Origin: CAZTHM01 sp041946825 | GTDB lineage: Bacteria; Acidobacteriota; Terriglobia; UBA7540 | Length of the DNA stretch: 64,000 bases | Reading direction: 5' to 3' | Assembly: GCA_041946825.1 (NCBI GenBank) | Contig: JBHGBD010000001.1 | Coordinates: 496,001-560,000, forward strand | Shown: positions 40,665 to 47,900 of the stretch, one piece after another | How the letters are laid out: every line of letters starts with the position of its first letter | How positions within the stretch are numbered: position 1 is the first letter of the stretch | Made by a program: the position numbers and the translations under genes | The notes under the pieces: generated by a model | The model's input: only the letters and a program-made list of their open reading frames with translations | Database searches by the model: none | What the model was told of the DNA's origin: nothing

Positions 40665-41540
40665 TTGTCCGCATATTTCAATTCGAAGGAGCTCTTTGAA
40701 TGGTGCAAGATCCCGCCCTCGGAACTCGTCGGCCACCCGAAGGCAAAGGTGAAACTCAAGATCGTTCCGGCGCCCAAAGATGTCTATCAGGACTTCGCTG
40801 ATACGCTGGCGGACGAGGTCAAAGGCAATAATGACGCCGGGCGCCCTACGCGCTGGATTCTCCCCTGCGGTCCGCGCGGGGAATATCCTCTGTTCATCGA
40901 GCGGGTGAATCGTGAGCGCATCAGCCTGAAAAATGTGCACGTCTTCCACATGGACGACCACCTCGACTGGCAGGGGCGGCACCTGCCGCTCGACCATCCC
41001 TTCAGCCTGAAGGGATGGATGCTGAAACATTTCTACGGACCGATCGATTCCGCGCTGAACGTCCCGGAATCGCAGCGCCATTTCCCGCACATCTCCCGCG
41101 TCGACGAGATGGCGGAGAAGATTGCCGCTGTGGGAGGTGTGGACTCGGCTTACGGAGGCATCGGCTACCGCGGCCACATCGCTTACAACGAGCCCCCGCG
41201 CTCGCCGTGGTATCGCGTCAGTGCGGAGGAGTTTCGCAATTGCACAACACGTATTCTGCACTTGAACGAAGACACGCTGATTGCCCTCAGCCATCGCGCC
41301 GCCGGCGGGTGCTCCGACATTGTCGCTCCCATGGCCATCACGCTGGGGATGAGAGAACTCCTGGGAGCGAGGCGCATCCGACTCTACAGCGAAACCGGAG
41401 CGTGGAAGCAGACGGTGATTCGCATCCTGCTCTTCGGGCACGTCAGCCCGGAGGTGCCGGTGACTTACTGCCAGGAGCACCCCGACTGTCAGGTGACGGT
41501 GGACGCTGCGACGGCGGCCTGCCCGCCGCTCGGCATCTAG
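40665..41540 (+). CDS. Glucosamine-6-phosphate isomerase/6-phosphogluconolactonase-like protein lacking a catalytic Asp
   Basis: 291 aa from TTG 40665 with AGGGGG about eight bases upstream. The NagB/SugarP isomerase fold is visible: ILPCGPRGEYPLFIERVN, FHMDDHLDWQGRHLPLDHPFS where NagB has FNMDEY, and GGIGYRGHIAYNEPP near residues 164-178 where NagB has the GxGxDGHIAFNEP active-site loop. The loop Asp is Arg here, while His and Glu are kept; so the reaction may not be standard deamination of glucosamine-6-phosphate. It follows the SDR gene by 48 bp and probably shares its transcript. Confidence 0.8.
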   Translation: MSAYFNSKELFEWCKIPPSELVGHPKAKVKLKIVPAPKDVYQDFADTLADEVKGNNDAGRPTRWILPCGPRGEYPLFIERVNRERISLKNVHVFHMDDHLDWQGRHLPLDHPFSLKGWMLKHFYGPIDSALNVPESQRHFPHISRVDEMAEKIAAVGGVDSAYGGIGYRGHIAYNEPPRSPWYRVSAEEFRNCTTRILHLNEDTLIALSHRAAGGCSDIVAPMAITLGMRELLGARRIRLYSETGAWKQTVIRILLFGHVSPEVPVTYCQEHPDCQVTVDAATAACPPLGI

Positions 41541-41564
41541 CCGGAGGGGCGGGGCCTTCTGGGC

Positions 41565-41593
41565 TTGATGAGACAGTGGACATATGTTACAAT
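41565..41593 (+). promoter_or_regulatory. Sigma70-like promoter of the PfkB-RidA-DSD operon
   Basis: TTGATG (41565-41570), 17-nt spacer, TACAAT (41588-41593). It begins 25 bp after the NagB-like stop codon and separates the two transcription units. Transcription from about 41600 would give a leader of about 320 nt. Confidence 0.6.
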
Positions 41594-41919
41594 GCTAGAC
41601 TAGGCTGTAGCGGAGCGACTTAATGTCAGTTCGGCAGGAGGATTCAGGAGCGGCCGCGCGGAGCTTCTACACTCATTCTCCGCTCGTGGTCCGGTGGCGC
41701 GGCGGCCGATCCCAATCCGTCAGAAGGCTACCTGCTGAATGCTAGTACTTTTTTACATAGCTTGGTCATCTATGTTATTGAAAATACAGGCTTGAGGTCG
41801 AAGAACGAGGTCAAAACAAAGCTGAATTTCGCCCCCAAAATCGGGCCAAACAGGCTCCAGCCAGCGTCTGTAGTGGCCCGGCAAAGCGACATTCTGACTG
41901 ACCTGGAGGGAGAGCGCAG
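41594..41919 (+). other. Long 5' leader without recognised gene or riboswitch
   Basis: About 320 nt between the promoter and the PfkB gene. A 39-codon frame starting ATG near 41623 is weakly possible. A T-rich stretch (ctagtacttttttac) occurs near 41745, after which base composition becomes AT-richer. No known riboswitch family, tRNA or terminator hairpin was recognised. Confidence 0.35.
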
Positions 41920-42897
41920 ATGGATCGTTCCGGTGTCGCGGTAGTCGGGAGTCACGTCCAAGGGCTTTTTATGCGTGTCGATCGTTTCCCGGCGGCGGAC
42001 GAAACCGTACTCGGCTGGGACTACCGCGAGGCTCTGGATGGCGGCAAGGGTTCGCACCAGGCGATCGCCTGCGGGCGGCTCGGGCTGCCCACGTTCTTTG
42101 TCGGCCGGGTTGGGAAGGATCGCCTGGGCGACCGCGGGGCGGAGTGGATGGCGGAGGCAGGGGTGGATCTGACTTACCTCGGCCGCAGCGAGACCACGGC
42201 GACGGGATGCGGGTTCGTGATGATCAACCGTCAAGGCGTTCCCGCCATCACCACCGCGATGGGGGCTAACGAAGAATTTTCAGCCGCGGACGTGGAGCGA
42301 GCCGTGCCCGCACTTTCGCGAGCCAGGGCGGTTCTGGTGACGTTTGAGATCCCGGTCGCGACAGCGCTCCACGCGGTCCGGCGCGCCAAGGAGCTCGGAG
42401 CGATGACGATTCTGACGCCCGGCCCCGCCGAACCGCTCGCCCGCGATGCACTGCGAGGGCTCGATGTGCTGGTTCCCAACCGCACAGAGGCGGGAGTCCT
42501 GATGGGCCGGCCGCCGGACGAGCGGCTCCCCCCCGCGGAGCTTTCCCGCCGAATACGAGACTATTTTGGTGTTTCGAAAGTTGTTATTACGCTGGGCGGT
42601 GACGGAGCCCTGGTGGCAGACGGGTCTCACCAGGATTCAGTCCCCGCGTTCAAAGTCGAAGTTGTCGACACGCCGGGCGCCGGCGACGCTTTCACCGCGG
42701 GGCTCACGTTCGGGCTGATGGCCGGCGCCCCGCTCGCGGAAGCGGCACGGTTCGGCTGTCTCACGGCAGCGCGCGCCATCACGATTCGCGAAAGCGTTCC
42801 GGGCTTCGGAACGCTGACCGAGGTTCTGGACTTCGCGGCGGCGCATGGATTTGAAATCCCGGCACGCGTGAGGTCGGCTCAGTGTGAAACTCTCTAG
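41920..42897 (+). CDS. PfkB-family carbohydrate kinase (ribokinase-like)
   Basis: 325 aa with a strong GGAGGGAG ribosome-binding site. Ribokinase-type marks: VVGSHVQGLFMRVDRFPAADETV, LDGGKGSHQAIACGRLGLPTFFVGRVGKDRLGD (ribokinase GGKGANQA), VLVTFEIPV, VLVPNRTEAGVL, and the catalytic anion-hole DTPGAGDAFTAGL with its Asp. It phosphorylates a sugar or sugar-like alcohol with ATP in the cytoplasm; the exact substrate is unknown. It is the first gene of an operon whose gaps are 20-35 bp and whose other members are RidA and a PLP enzyme acting on D-hydroxy-amino acids. Confidence 0.9.
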   Translation: MDRSGVAVVGSHVQGLFMRVDRFPAADETVLGWDYREALDGGKGSHQAIACGRLGLPTFFVGRVGKDRLGDRGAEWMAEAGVDLTYLGRSETTATGCGFVMINRQGVPAITTAMGANEEFSAADVERAVPALSRARAVLVTFEIPVATALHAVRRAKELGAMTILTPGPAEPLARDALRGLDVLVPNRTEAGVLMGRPPDERLPPAELSRRIRDYFGVSKVVITLGGDGALVADGSHQDSVPAFKVEVVDTPGAGDAFTAGLTFGLMAGAPLAEAARFGCLTAARAITIRESVPGFGTLTEVLDFAAAHGFEIPARVRSAQCETL

Positions 42898-42921
42898 AAC
42901 GTTCGCGGAGGTGCAGGTCCC

Positions 42922-43230
42922 ATGGCAGTTGTGATGCGGTTCGTGCAGCGTTTCAAAGCCGACAAGCGTAAAGAATTCATGGAACTGGAAAAGCAATTCG
43001 CTCAGCTCGAGCACCAGGGGATCCTGACTCCCGGGCAGCGCATGTCGCCGATCGCGGCGCGCGAGCCGGGCAACACGCTGATCTGGGAATCAACATTCAA
43101 GGATCTCGCCGCGGCCGACCAGGCCCTCAAGGCGCTCGAGTCGGGAGCGGCGCACCAGGATTTGTTCGCGAAACAGGTGCCGTATTTCGAGGACGCCTGG
43201 GTGGAATTTTACGAGGTTCTGGATTTCTAA
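42922..43230 (+). CDS. Small hypothetical protein of the PfkB-RidA-DSD operon
   Basis: 102 aa, not recognised with certainty. ATG follows GGAGG. Sequence pattern MAVVMRFVQRFKADKRKEFMELEKQFAQLEHQG, TLIWESTFKDLAAADQALKALESGAAHQDLFAKQVPYFEDAWVEFYEVLDF resembles small dimeric alpha/beta-barrel (NIPSNAP/ABM-like) proteins that use a ferredoxin-like fold. It has no signal or membrane segment. It lies 24 bp after the kinase gene and 20 bp before ridA, so it belongs to the same unit and may act on the same metabolite. Confidence 0.7.
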   Translation: MAVVMRFVQRFKADKRKEFMELEKQFAQLEHQGILTPGQRMSPIAAREPGNTLIWESTFKDLAAADQALKALESGAAHQDLFAKQVPYFEDAWVEFYEVLDF

Positions 43231-43250
43231 GTGACCTTATCGGAGGCAAC

Positions 43251-43649
43251 ATGCGCAAAGTAATTCGCACGGCAAAGGCCCCCCTGCCGCGGGGAATCTA
43301 TTCGCAGGCGATTGTCGAAGGCGGGTTCGTATTTGTCGCAGGTCAGGCGGCGGTCAATCCCAAAACCAACGAGCTGGAACTCGGCGACATCCGGTCAGAA
43401 TGCCGGCAGACGCTTTCGAACATCCAGGCAATCCTTGAGGCGGCGGGGAGCTCCCTGCGCGACGTGGTTCGCGTCGGGGTCTTCCTTGCTGACATGAACG
43501 ATTTCGCGGCTATGAACGAAGTCTACAAAGATTTCTTTTCCGTGGACCCGCCGGCCCGGACGACGGTGGGCGTGCACATGCCACAAATTAAGATCGAGAT
43601 CGACTGCATTGCCCGGGTGCGCGCGCCCGGCAGGAAGCGAAAGAAGTAA
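43251..43649 (+). CDS. RidA-family reactive intermediate deaminase
   Basis: 132 aa with GGAGG before ATG 43251. RidA proteins hydrolyse enamine/imine intermediates released by PLP enzymes such as serine/threonine dehydratases. Family marks: PRGIYSQAIVEGGFVFVAGQ, ECRQTLSNIQAILEAAGSSLRDVVRVGVFLADMNDFAAMNEVYKDFF, and PPARTTVGV with the substrate-binding Arg, followed by IEIDCIARV. The basic tail RAPGRKRKK is unusual. It lies immediately upstream of a D-serine dehydratase-like gene, whose product would be aminoacrylate: context and chemistry agree. Confidence 0.93.
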   Translation: MRKVIRTAKAPLPRGIYSQAIVEGGFVFVAGQAAVNPKTNELELGDIRSECRQTLSNIQAILEAAGSSLRDVVRVGVFLADMNDFAAMNEVYKDFFSVDPPARTTVGVHMPQIKIEIDCIARVRAPGRKRKK

Positions 43650-43683
43650 GTATGGGCGGCGCGGGCAACGATGAGGATGTGAC

Positions 43684-44778
43684 ATGAACTATCGGGATTT
43701 GTCCACACCGGCGCTGGCGATTGATCTTGACGTTGTGGAGCGCAACCTCGATCGCATGGCGAAGCGCTGCCGCCAGCACGGCATTGGGCTGCGCCCTCAC
43801 ACCAAGACTCACAAGACCCCCGAGGTGGCCCGGATGCAGCTCGAGCGAGGCGCCGTGGGCTTGACCGTGGCCAAGGTCGGCGAAGCCGAAGCGATGGCCG
43901 CAGCAGGGCTCGACGACATTCTCATCGCTTTCCCGATCTTCGGGGGTGAGAAGCTGCGCCGCATCGCGGAGCTCGCGAAGACGCGGCGATTACTCCTCTC
44001 GCTTGATAACGAAGCGACCGCCCTCGAACTCTCCCGCGCCGCCGCGGCGCAGGGAAGCACCGTCGGCGTGCTGGTCGAGTTCGACGCGGGCTTTCATCGT
44101 TGTGGCCTGCCGCCCGGGCCCCCCTGCGTCCAGCTGGCGCGTAAGATCGAAAAGCTTCCCGGAATCGGGTTCCGCGGGCTGATGACCTATTTTGGACACG
44201 TCTGGGGGACAGCCGAAGAACGCCGCGCCGAAGCCGAAAGGACGGCGGGCCAGGTCGCCAAGGCGCTCGCGGCTTTTCGTGAAGACGGCTTGCGGGTAGA
44301 GGTTATCTCCGGAGGGTCGACGCCCTCGGCGGAATTCGCGCATCTGATTCCGGGCCTGACGGACATTCGTCCGGGGACGTACGTTTATAATGACATGAAT
44401 ACATATTATCAAGGCGCATGTGGCCTGGAAGATTGCGCCGCCCGAATTGTGACGACCGTGGTCTCGACGGCAGTGCCCGGCAAAGTGATCATCGACTCGG
44501 GATCGAAGACCTTCTCCTCCGACGCGCTCGGCTCCGGCCCCAAGTCGGGTCACGGTTACGTGGTCGAAGCCCCCGACGCGCCCATCATCAAGCTCAACGA
44601 AGAGCATGGGCACCTGGACATCACGAAATCGTCTCACCCGTTCCATGTGGGCGAGGTGCTGACGGTGATTCCCAACCACGTCTGTACGTGCGTCAACATG
44701 CACGACGAGGTGTTCATTACGCGGGGTGGGGAAGTGAAGGGTTCATGGCGCGTGGCCGCGCGCGGGAAAATACGTTAG
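43684..44778 (+). CDS. PLP-dependent D-serine dehydratase / D-threonine aldolase family enzyme
   Basis: 364 aa. It has an alanine-racemase-like N-terminal barrel and a C-terminal beta domain. PLP Lys sits in RPHTKTHKTPEVARM near residue 40. The zinc site in the C-terminus reads NHVCTCVNMHDE, where the His-x-Cys pair matches eukaryotic-type D-serine dehydratase rather than the His-x-Asp of D-threonine aldolase. ISGGSTPS and RPGTYVYNDMNTY bind the PLP phosphate. It would convert D-serine (or a similar D-3-hydroxy amino acid) to a keto acid and ammonia. A ridA gene 34 bp upstream fits detoxification of the enamine intermediate. It could also act as an aldolase. Confidence 0.9.
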   Translation: MNYRDLSTPALAIDLDVVERNLDRMAKRCRQHGIGLRPHTKTHKTPEVARMQLERGAVGLTVAKVGEAEAMAAAGLDDILIAFPIFGGEKLRRIAELAKTRRLLLSLDNEATALELSRAAAAQGSTVGVLVEFDAGFHRCGLPPGPPCVQLARKIEKLPGIGFRGLMTYFGHVWGTAEERRAEAERTAGQVAKALAAFREDGLRVEVISGGSTPSAEFAHLIPGLTDIRPGTYVYNDMNTYYQGACGLEDCAARIVTTVVSTAVPGKVIIDSGSKTFSSDALGSGPKSGHGYVVEAPDAPIIKLNEEHGHLDITKSSHPFHVGEVLTVIPNHVCTCVNMHDEVFITRGGEVKGSWRVAARGKIR

Positions 44779-44801
44779 CGGCGCGGAAAGGATCTGCAGC
44801 A

Positions 44802-45116
44802 GTGACAATTTCCTTTCAGCACACGCCGGGCGAGGTCCGGGCGCTGGTGCAGTTTTTCCGGAGCGAGTCGCCGCGCCTGCGCTCGCTGACGCGCGTCGTC
44901 GTCACTCCGCAGAAAACCGTTGTCGACGACATCAATCGCGACTCGATGGAATTTCTCGGGCTGACGTTCGGAGACGCGGCGCTCGAGGCGTTGCTCGAAG
45001 AGTTGGGAGTCGTTTACGACGCCGACCTGTTGAAGAAATCCGGCGCCCAAGGCCGCTCGGTCGAGTATCCGGTCTCGGCGCGATTTCCCTGGGGCTGGGA
45101 GCGCGTCAGCGGCTGA
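44802..45116 (+). CDS. Small hypothetical protein at the end of the DSD operon
   Basis: 104 aa from GTG 44802 with an AAGGA motif upstream; a longer open frame upstream only overlaps the preceding gene in another frame. Family unknown. Pattern: TISFQHTPGEVRALVQFFRSESPRLRSLTRVVVTPQKTVVDDINRDSMEFLGLTFGDAALEALLEELGVVYDADLL, a helix-rich cytosolic protein. The gap to the previous gene is 23 bp, so it belongs to the operon. Codon use matches its neighbours. Confidence 0.65.
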   Translation: MTISFQHTPGEVRALVQFFRSESPRLRSLTRVVVTPQKTVVDDINRDSMEFLGLTFGDAALEALLEELGVVYDADLLKKSGAQGRSVEYPVSARFPWGWERVSG

Positions 45117-45171
45117 GGTTGCAGTTGCTCATTCAGAAATCTCTCCGCCGGTCATGCTAAACTGGTGAAAC

Positions 45172-45261
45172 GGAGGGATGGGTGAGCGGTTGAAACCGGC
45201 GGTCTTGAAAACCGTTAGCCTCGAAAGGGGCTCGGGGGTTCGAATCCCTCTCCCTCCGCCA
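45172..45261 (+). tRNA. tRNA-Ser (anticodon TGA)
   Basis: Ninety nucleotides including encoded CCA. The acceptor stem GGAGGGA pairs with TCCCTCC, followed by discriminator G and CCA. The anticodon loop CTTGAAA carries TGA between pairing CGGT and ACCG arms. A long variable arm (GCCTCGAAAGGGGC) marks a class II tRNA. The T-arm is GGGGG-TTCGAAT-CCCTC. TG-C-TAAACT at 45155-45163 is an extended -10-like box just upstream. Confidence 0.96.
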
Positions 45262-45911
45262 GATCTTTCGACTGCACTTTCAAACCGCGTAGGAGAAGCC
45301 TCGGCTCTGAACGAATTGGGCCACAGCGCGAACCGGCCGCGAACGCAGGATGCGCCGAGTCGGGTTTTACCTCCTGGGCGGAGATTCGCCAACCGGTGTA
45401 CGGAAACGAACATTAGTTGACCGGAGTTGGCTCCTCATGTCTCGCCGGGGCACAAGTGGAGCGAATGAAGTAAATTCGCGCCGGACAGCTCATCCTCTGA
45501 AAGTCCCGGATTCGGTGATAGCGACAATCCGCCACCCAGCAATATCAAGCCCCCACAAGAATCTACCGCCAAACCCCGCGATTCGAGTTGCCCCGGAACT
45601 CAGGATACACCCCCTTCAGGGCAGGCGGCTGAATTACGGATCTAATCCACCTGGACCTAAAACTTCCTAATCCAAGCGCTAGCTTTTCGAGCACACCAGT
45701 CGGGACCGACTCTGGGCGACCGTAAGATGGCCGGCCCACCTATGCCAGTCAGCCGTCATCCTGCCAGGTCCTGAGCCTGGGTGCGTCCATGAAGTTCCTC
45801 TTTCTTTGACGTCCTCCGCCAAGACGTTGGGCTATTGACTCGCCGGGTGATAAGACGTAGGATTCGTTCACCCGACCTCCCCTCGCTTCCGAAAGAAGAG
45901 CTAGTCATCTC
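45262..45911. other. Gene-poor stretch downstream of tRNA-Ser
   Basis: About 650 bp with no credible coding frame on either strand. The composition changes along it, and several short palindromes occur (AGTCGG-GA-CCGACT near 45700). The 3' side of tRNA-Ser genes is a frequent integration site, so decayed inserted DNA is possible, but no repeat of the tRNA 3' end was found within the window. Confidence 0.5.
45835..45863 (+). promoter_or_regulatory. Candidate promoter upstream of the DUF362 gene
   Basis: TTGACT (45835-45840), 17-nt spacer, TAGGAT (45858-45863). It would make a leader of about 260 nt that includes the short Cys-rich frame at 45912-46109. Confidence 0.4.
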
Positions 45912-46109
45912 GTGGCCACCGTCGACCAAGCCATCCTCCGCTGCCGGACCTTTAACAAGCTCGCTGGCGAAGCGATGAGTGTTCCCTATACGGCTTGGAA
46001 CACAAACAGGTGTTGCTTCAAGGTTCTGTCCGGTCAGGTCAGCGAGACCTGGGCCTGTGTGTCGGAGGACACTTGCGAGCCGTCGCCTGGGGAAAACGGA
46101 GCGATGTGA
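45912..46109 (+). CDS. Candidate small Cys-rich protein, 65 aa (doubtful)
   Basis: A GTG-initiated frame ending 23 bp before the DUF362 gene, inside its predicted leader. It encodes five or more Cys (RCRTF, NRCCFKV, WACVSEDTCEP). A weak purine-rich stretch (GAAAGAAGAG) precedes it at long spacing. It may be a leader peptide, a small protein or a chance frame; nothing recognisable supports function. Confidence 0.2.
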   Translation: MATVDQAILRCRTFNKLAGEAMSVPYTAWNTNRCCFKVLSGQVSETWACVSEDTCEPSPGENGAM

Positions 46110-46132
46110 CCTAGGAGAAAGGAAGGGTCGGT

Positions 46133-47848
46133 ATGTTCAGCCGCAGGGATTTTCTTAAATCCTCATCATTGCTCTATGGCAGTCTGGGCCTCTTCGGCCG
46201 GGCGTCTGTCTTCGCCGCCGAGTCGAAACCGTCCGGGTATTTCGGTGTCCATCCGTTCGTGGAACAACACCCGGAAGCGGTCTTCATTCTCAGGACGCAT
46301 GTGGATTACAAGACAAATTCCGCCGCGTGCAAGCAGGTCGGACTCGACTTGGGACGTTCAGTATTCGTTCCCATGGATGATACCGGAATTCCGGTAACCC
46401 ACCACATCGCGGTCAAACCGAATCTCACCGCTCACCAGGCAGTCGACGAAAAAAGAGGATTGACCCTCGAGGACACGATGGGCATTGCCACCGACGTGTT
46501 CTTTGTCGAGGGCCTGTTCGAATCACTGAAGGACCTGGGGGTCGCGGGCAGAAGGATCCATGCGCGGGACGCCAATGGCGCCAGCGTGATCGAACCTCGG
46601 GGCTACGTTGCCATGGGCCAGCGCGTGGGCGCAACGATTGCCGCGGCAAAAGGTCGTATCGAATCACGGGACGACGCGAATGATGCCGAGGCATTCGTCT
46701 GGAGAGAGGTGCCCGGCGGCGTGGTGCATACCCAGATCCCCTACCTGTGGCCATTCAATGCGCCGGATTCGTGGAACCTGAATGTGGCAAAACTGAAGGC
46801 TCACGCCATGGGTTTGACGCTGGCCGCCAAGAACTGGCAGGGTGCCCACCCCACCCCCTTTCAGCGATACTGCCGCAAGTGGCCCGATATCGATTCGTTG
46901 CAGGCGCTCGAGAAGTTGATCAACAAGGAATGTATCGAGCCCAAGGTCCATGAGGTCGTCGAAACGAATTTCAAGCGCCACATTCGCACCATTCCCCGAT
47001 GGGATACCCCGGAAGTGTCGCAGAGCGATCCCGGGTATGTCCGTCAGTATCATTACGATCCCCTGTGTATGGAATTGTGGGCGCACCGGACCATCGACAA
47101 TCATGCCGCGTCCCCGATGGGGCTTCATATCATCGAGGGTATCTACGGCCGCGACGGTGACTTCAATTGGGGGCCAAACCCTTTCGGCAGCGAGAACAGC
47201 ACGGAGCCCTGGTCAAATGTTCCCAGCCGCAACGGGCGAGCTTGGGACTATATGACGAACGTCGTCATCTTCGGCAAAAACCCTTACCTCGTCGATATCG
47301 TGGGCCACTGGCTCGGAGGTCATGAGCCCGGGAATTTCGGCTTGTTCCACGTTGCTTTGGAGCGCGGCAAGCTCAACGTAATGGATCCGATGAATATTCC
47401 CGTCTATGAGTGGCAGGAAGGTGTCGCGGTCCGCCGTCCGTTGACAAGCTTCACACGCACGCCTTTGAGGACATCCTACCTCCACCAGCACCACAAGAAA
47501 GAAACGCTATGGCATCTCTGCGACGAGCCGTTCGACTACGCCAAGGTCAGGGAGAAGAAACCCGCCATTCCCACCAAGCCGACGACGCGTGCGCTCAACC
47601 AGCACTATCCGAACGCAAGGAATCCGCGATTGGCTATCGAGTTCAGCATCCCGGAAAGGGGCTGGGTACTCGTGGAGATCCTCGATCAGGGTGGCAACAA
47701 TCTGGAAGTGATCTCAAACGCCGTCTGTGAGGCCGGGCACCACATGGCGGCATGGAATGTGGCGAAATACGCGTCCGGCAGCTACAAATACCGCCTTCGC
47801 TACAATGACTACAGCGAGGTACACGACCTTGTGTTGAACAAGGCGTGA
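46133..47848 (+). CDS. TAT-exported DUF362-domain protein with FlgD-like C-terminal module
   Basis: 571 aa with an AGGAGAAAGGAAGG ribosome-binding region. The twin-arginine signal is SRRDFLKSSSLLYGSLGLFG. The middle resembles DUF362: HHIAVKPNLTAHQ, GIATDVFFVEGLFESLKDLG, NVAKLKAHAMGLTLAAKNWQGAHP, MGLHIIEGIYGRDGDFNWG, NVVIFGKNPYLVDIVGHWLGGHEPGNFGLFHVA. DUF362 proteins are periplasmic or cytosolic with unclear function, often with ferredoxin domains; none is present here. The last 90 residues (EFSIPERGWVLVEILDQGGNN, HMAAWNVAKYASGSYKYRLRYND) look like the FlgD-type Ig-like module found at the end of secreted enzymes. It is convergent with the Oar-like receptor gene. Confidence 0.82.
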   Translation: MFSRRDFLKSSSLLYGSLGLFGRASVFAAESKPSGYFGVHPFVEQHPEAVFILRTHVDYKTNSAACKQVGLDLGRSVFVPMDDTGIPVTHHIAVKPNLTAHQAVDEKRGLTLEDTMGIATDVFFVEGLFESLKDLGVAGRRIHARDANGASVIEPRGYVAMGQRVGATIAAAKGRIESRDDANDAEAFVWREVPGGVVHTQIPYLWPFNAPDSWNLNVAKLKAHAMGLTLAAKNWQGAHPTPFQRYCRKWPDIDSLQALEKLINKECIEPKVHEVVETNFKRHIRTIPRWDTPEVSQSDPGYVRQYHYDPLCMELWAHRTIDNHAASPMGLHIIEGIYGRDGDFNWGPNPFGSENSTEPWSNVPSRNGRAWDYMTNVVIFGKNPYLVDIVGHWLGGHEPGNFGLFHVALERGKLNVMDPMNIPVYEWQEGVAVRRPLTSFTRTPLRTSYLHQHHKKETLWHLCDEPFDYAKVREKKPAIPTKPTTRALNQHYPNARNPRLAIEFSIPERGWVLVEILDQGGNNLEVISNAVCEAGHHMAAWNVAKYASGSYKYRLRYNDYSEVHDLVLNKA

Positions 47849-47900
47849 TAATCGTGCGCCAGTTCGCTGGCTCCTCCTGCCCGGACTCTTGAATCAGCCT

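Noticed and set aside
45178..45420. Plus-strand frame of about 80 codons beginning in tRNA-Ser
   Set aside because: It reads through the tRNA gene and has no support as protein.
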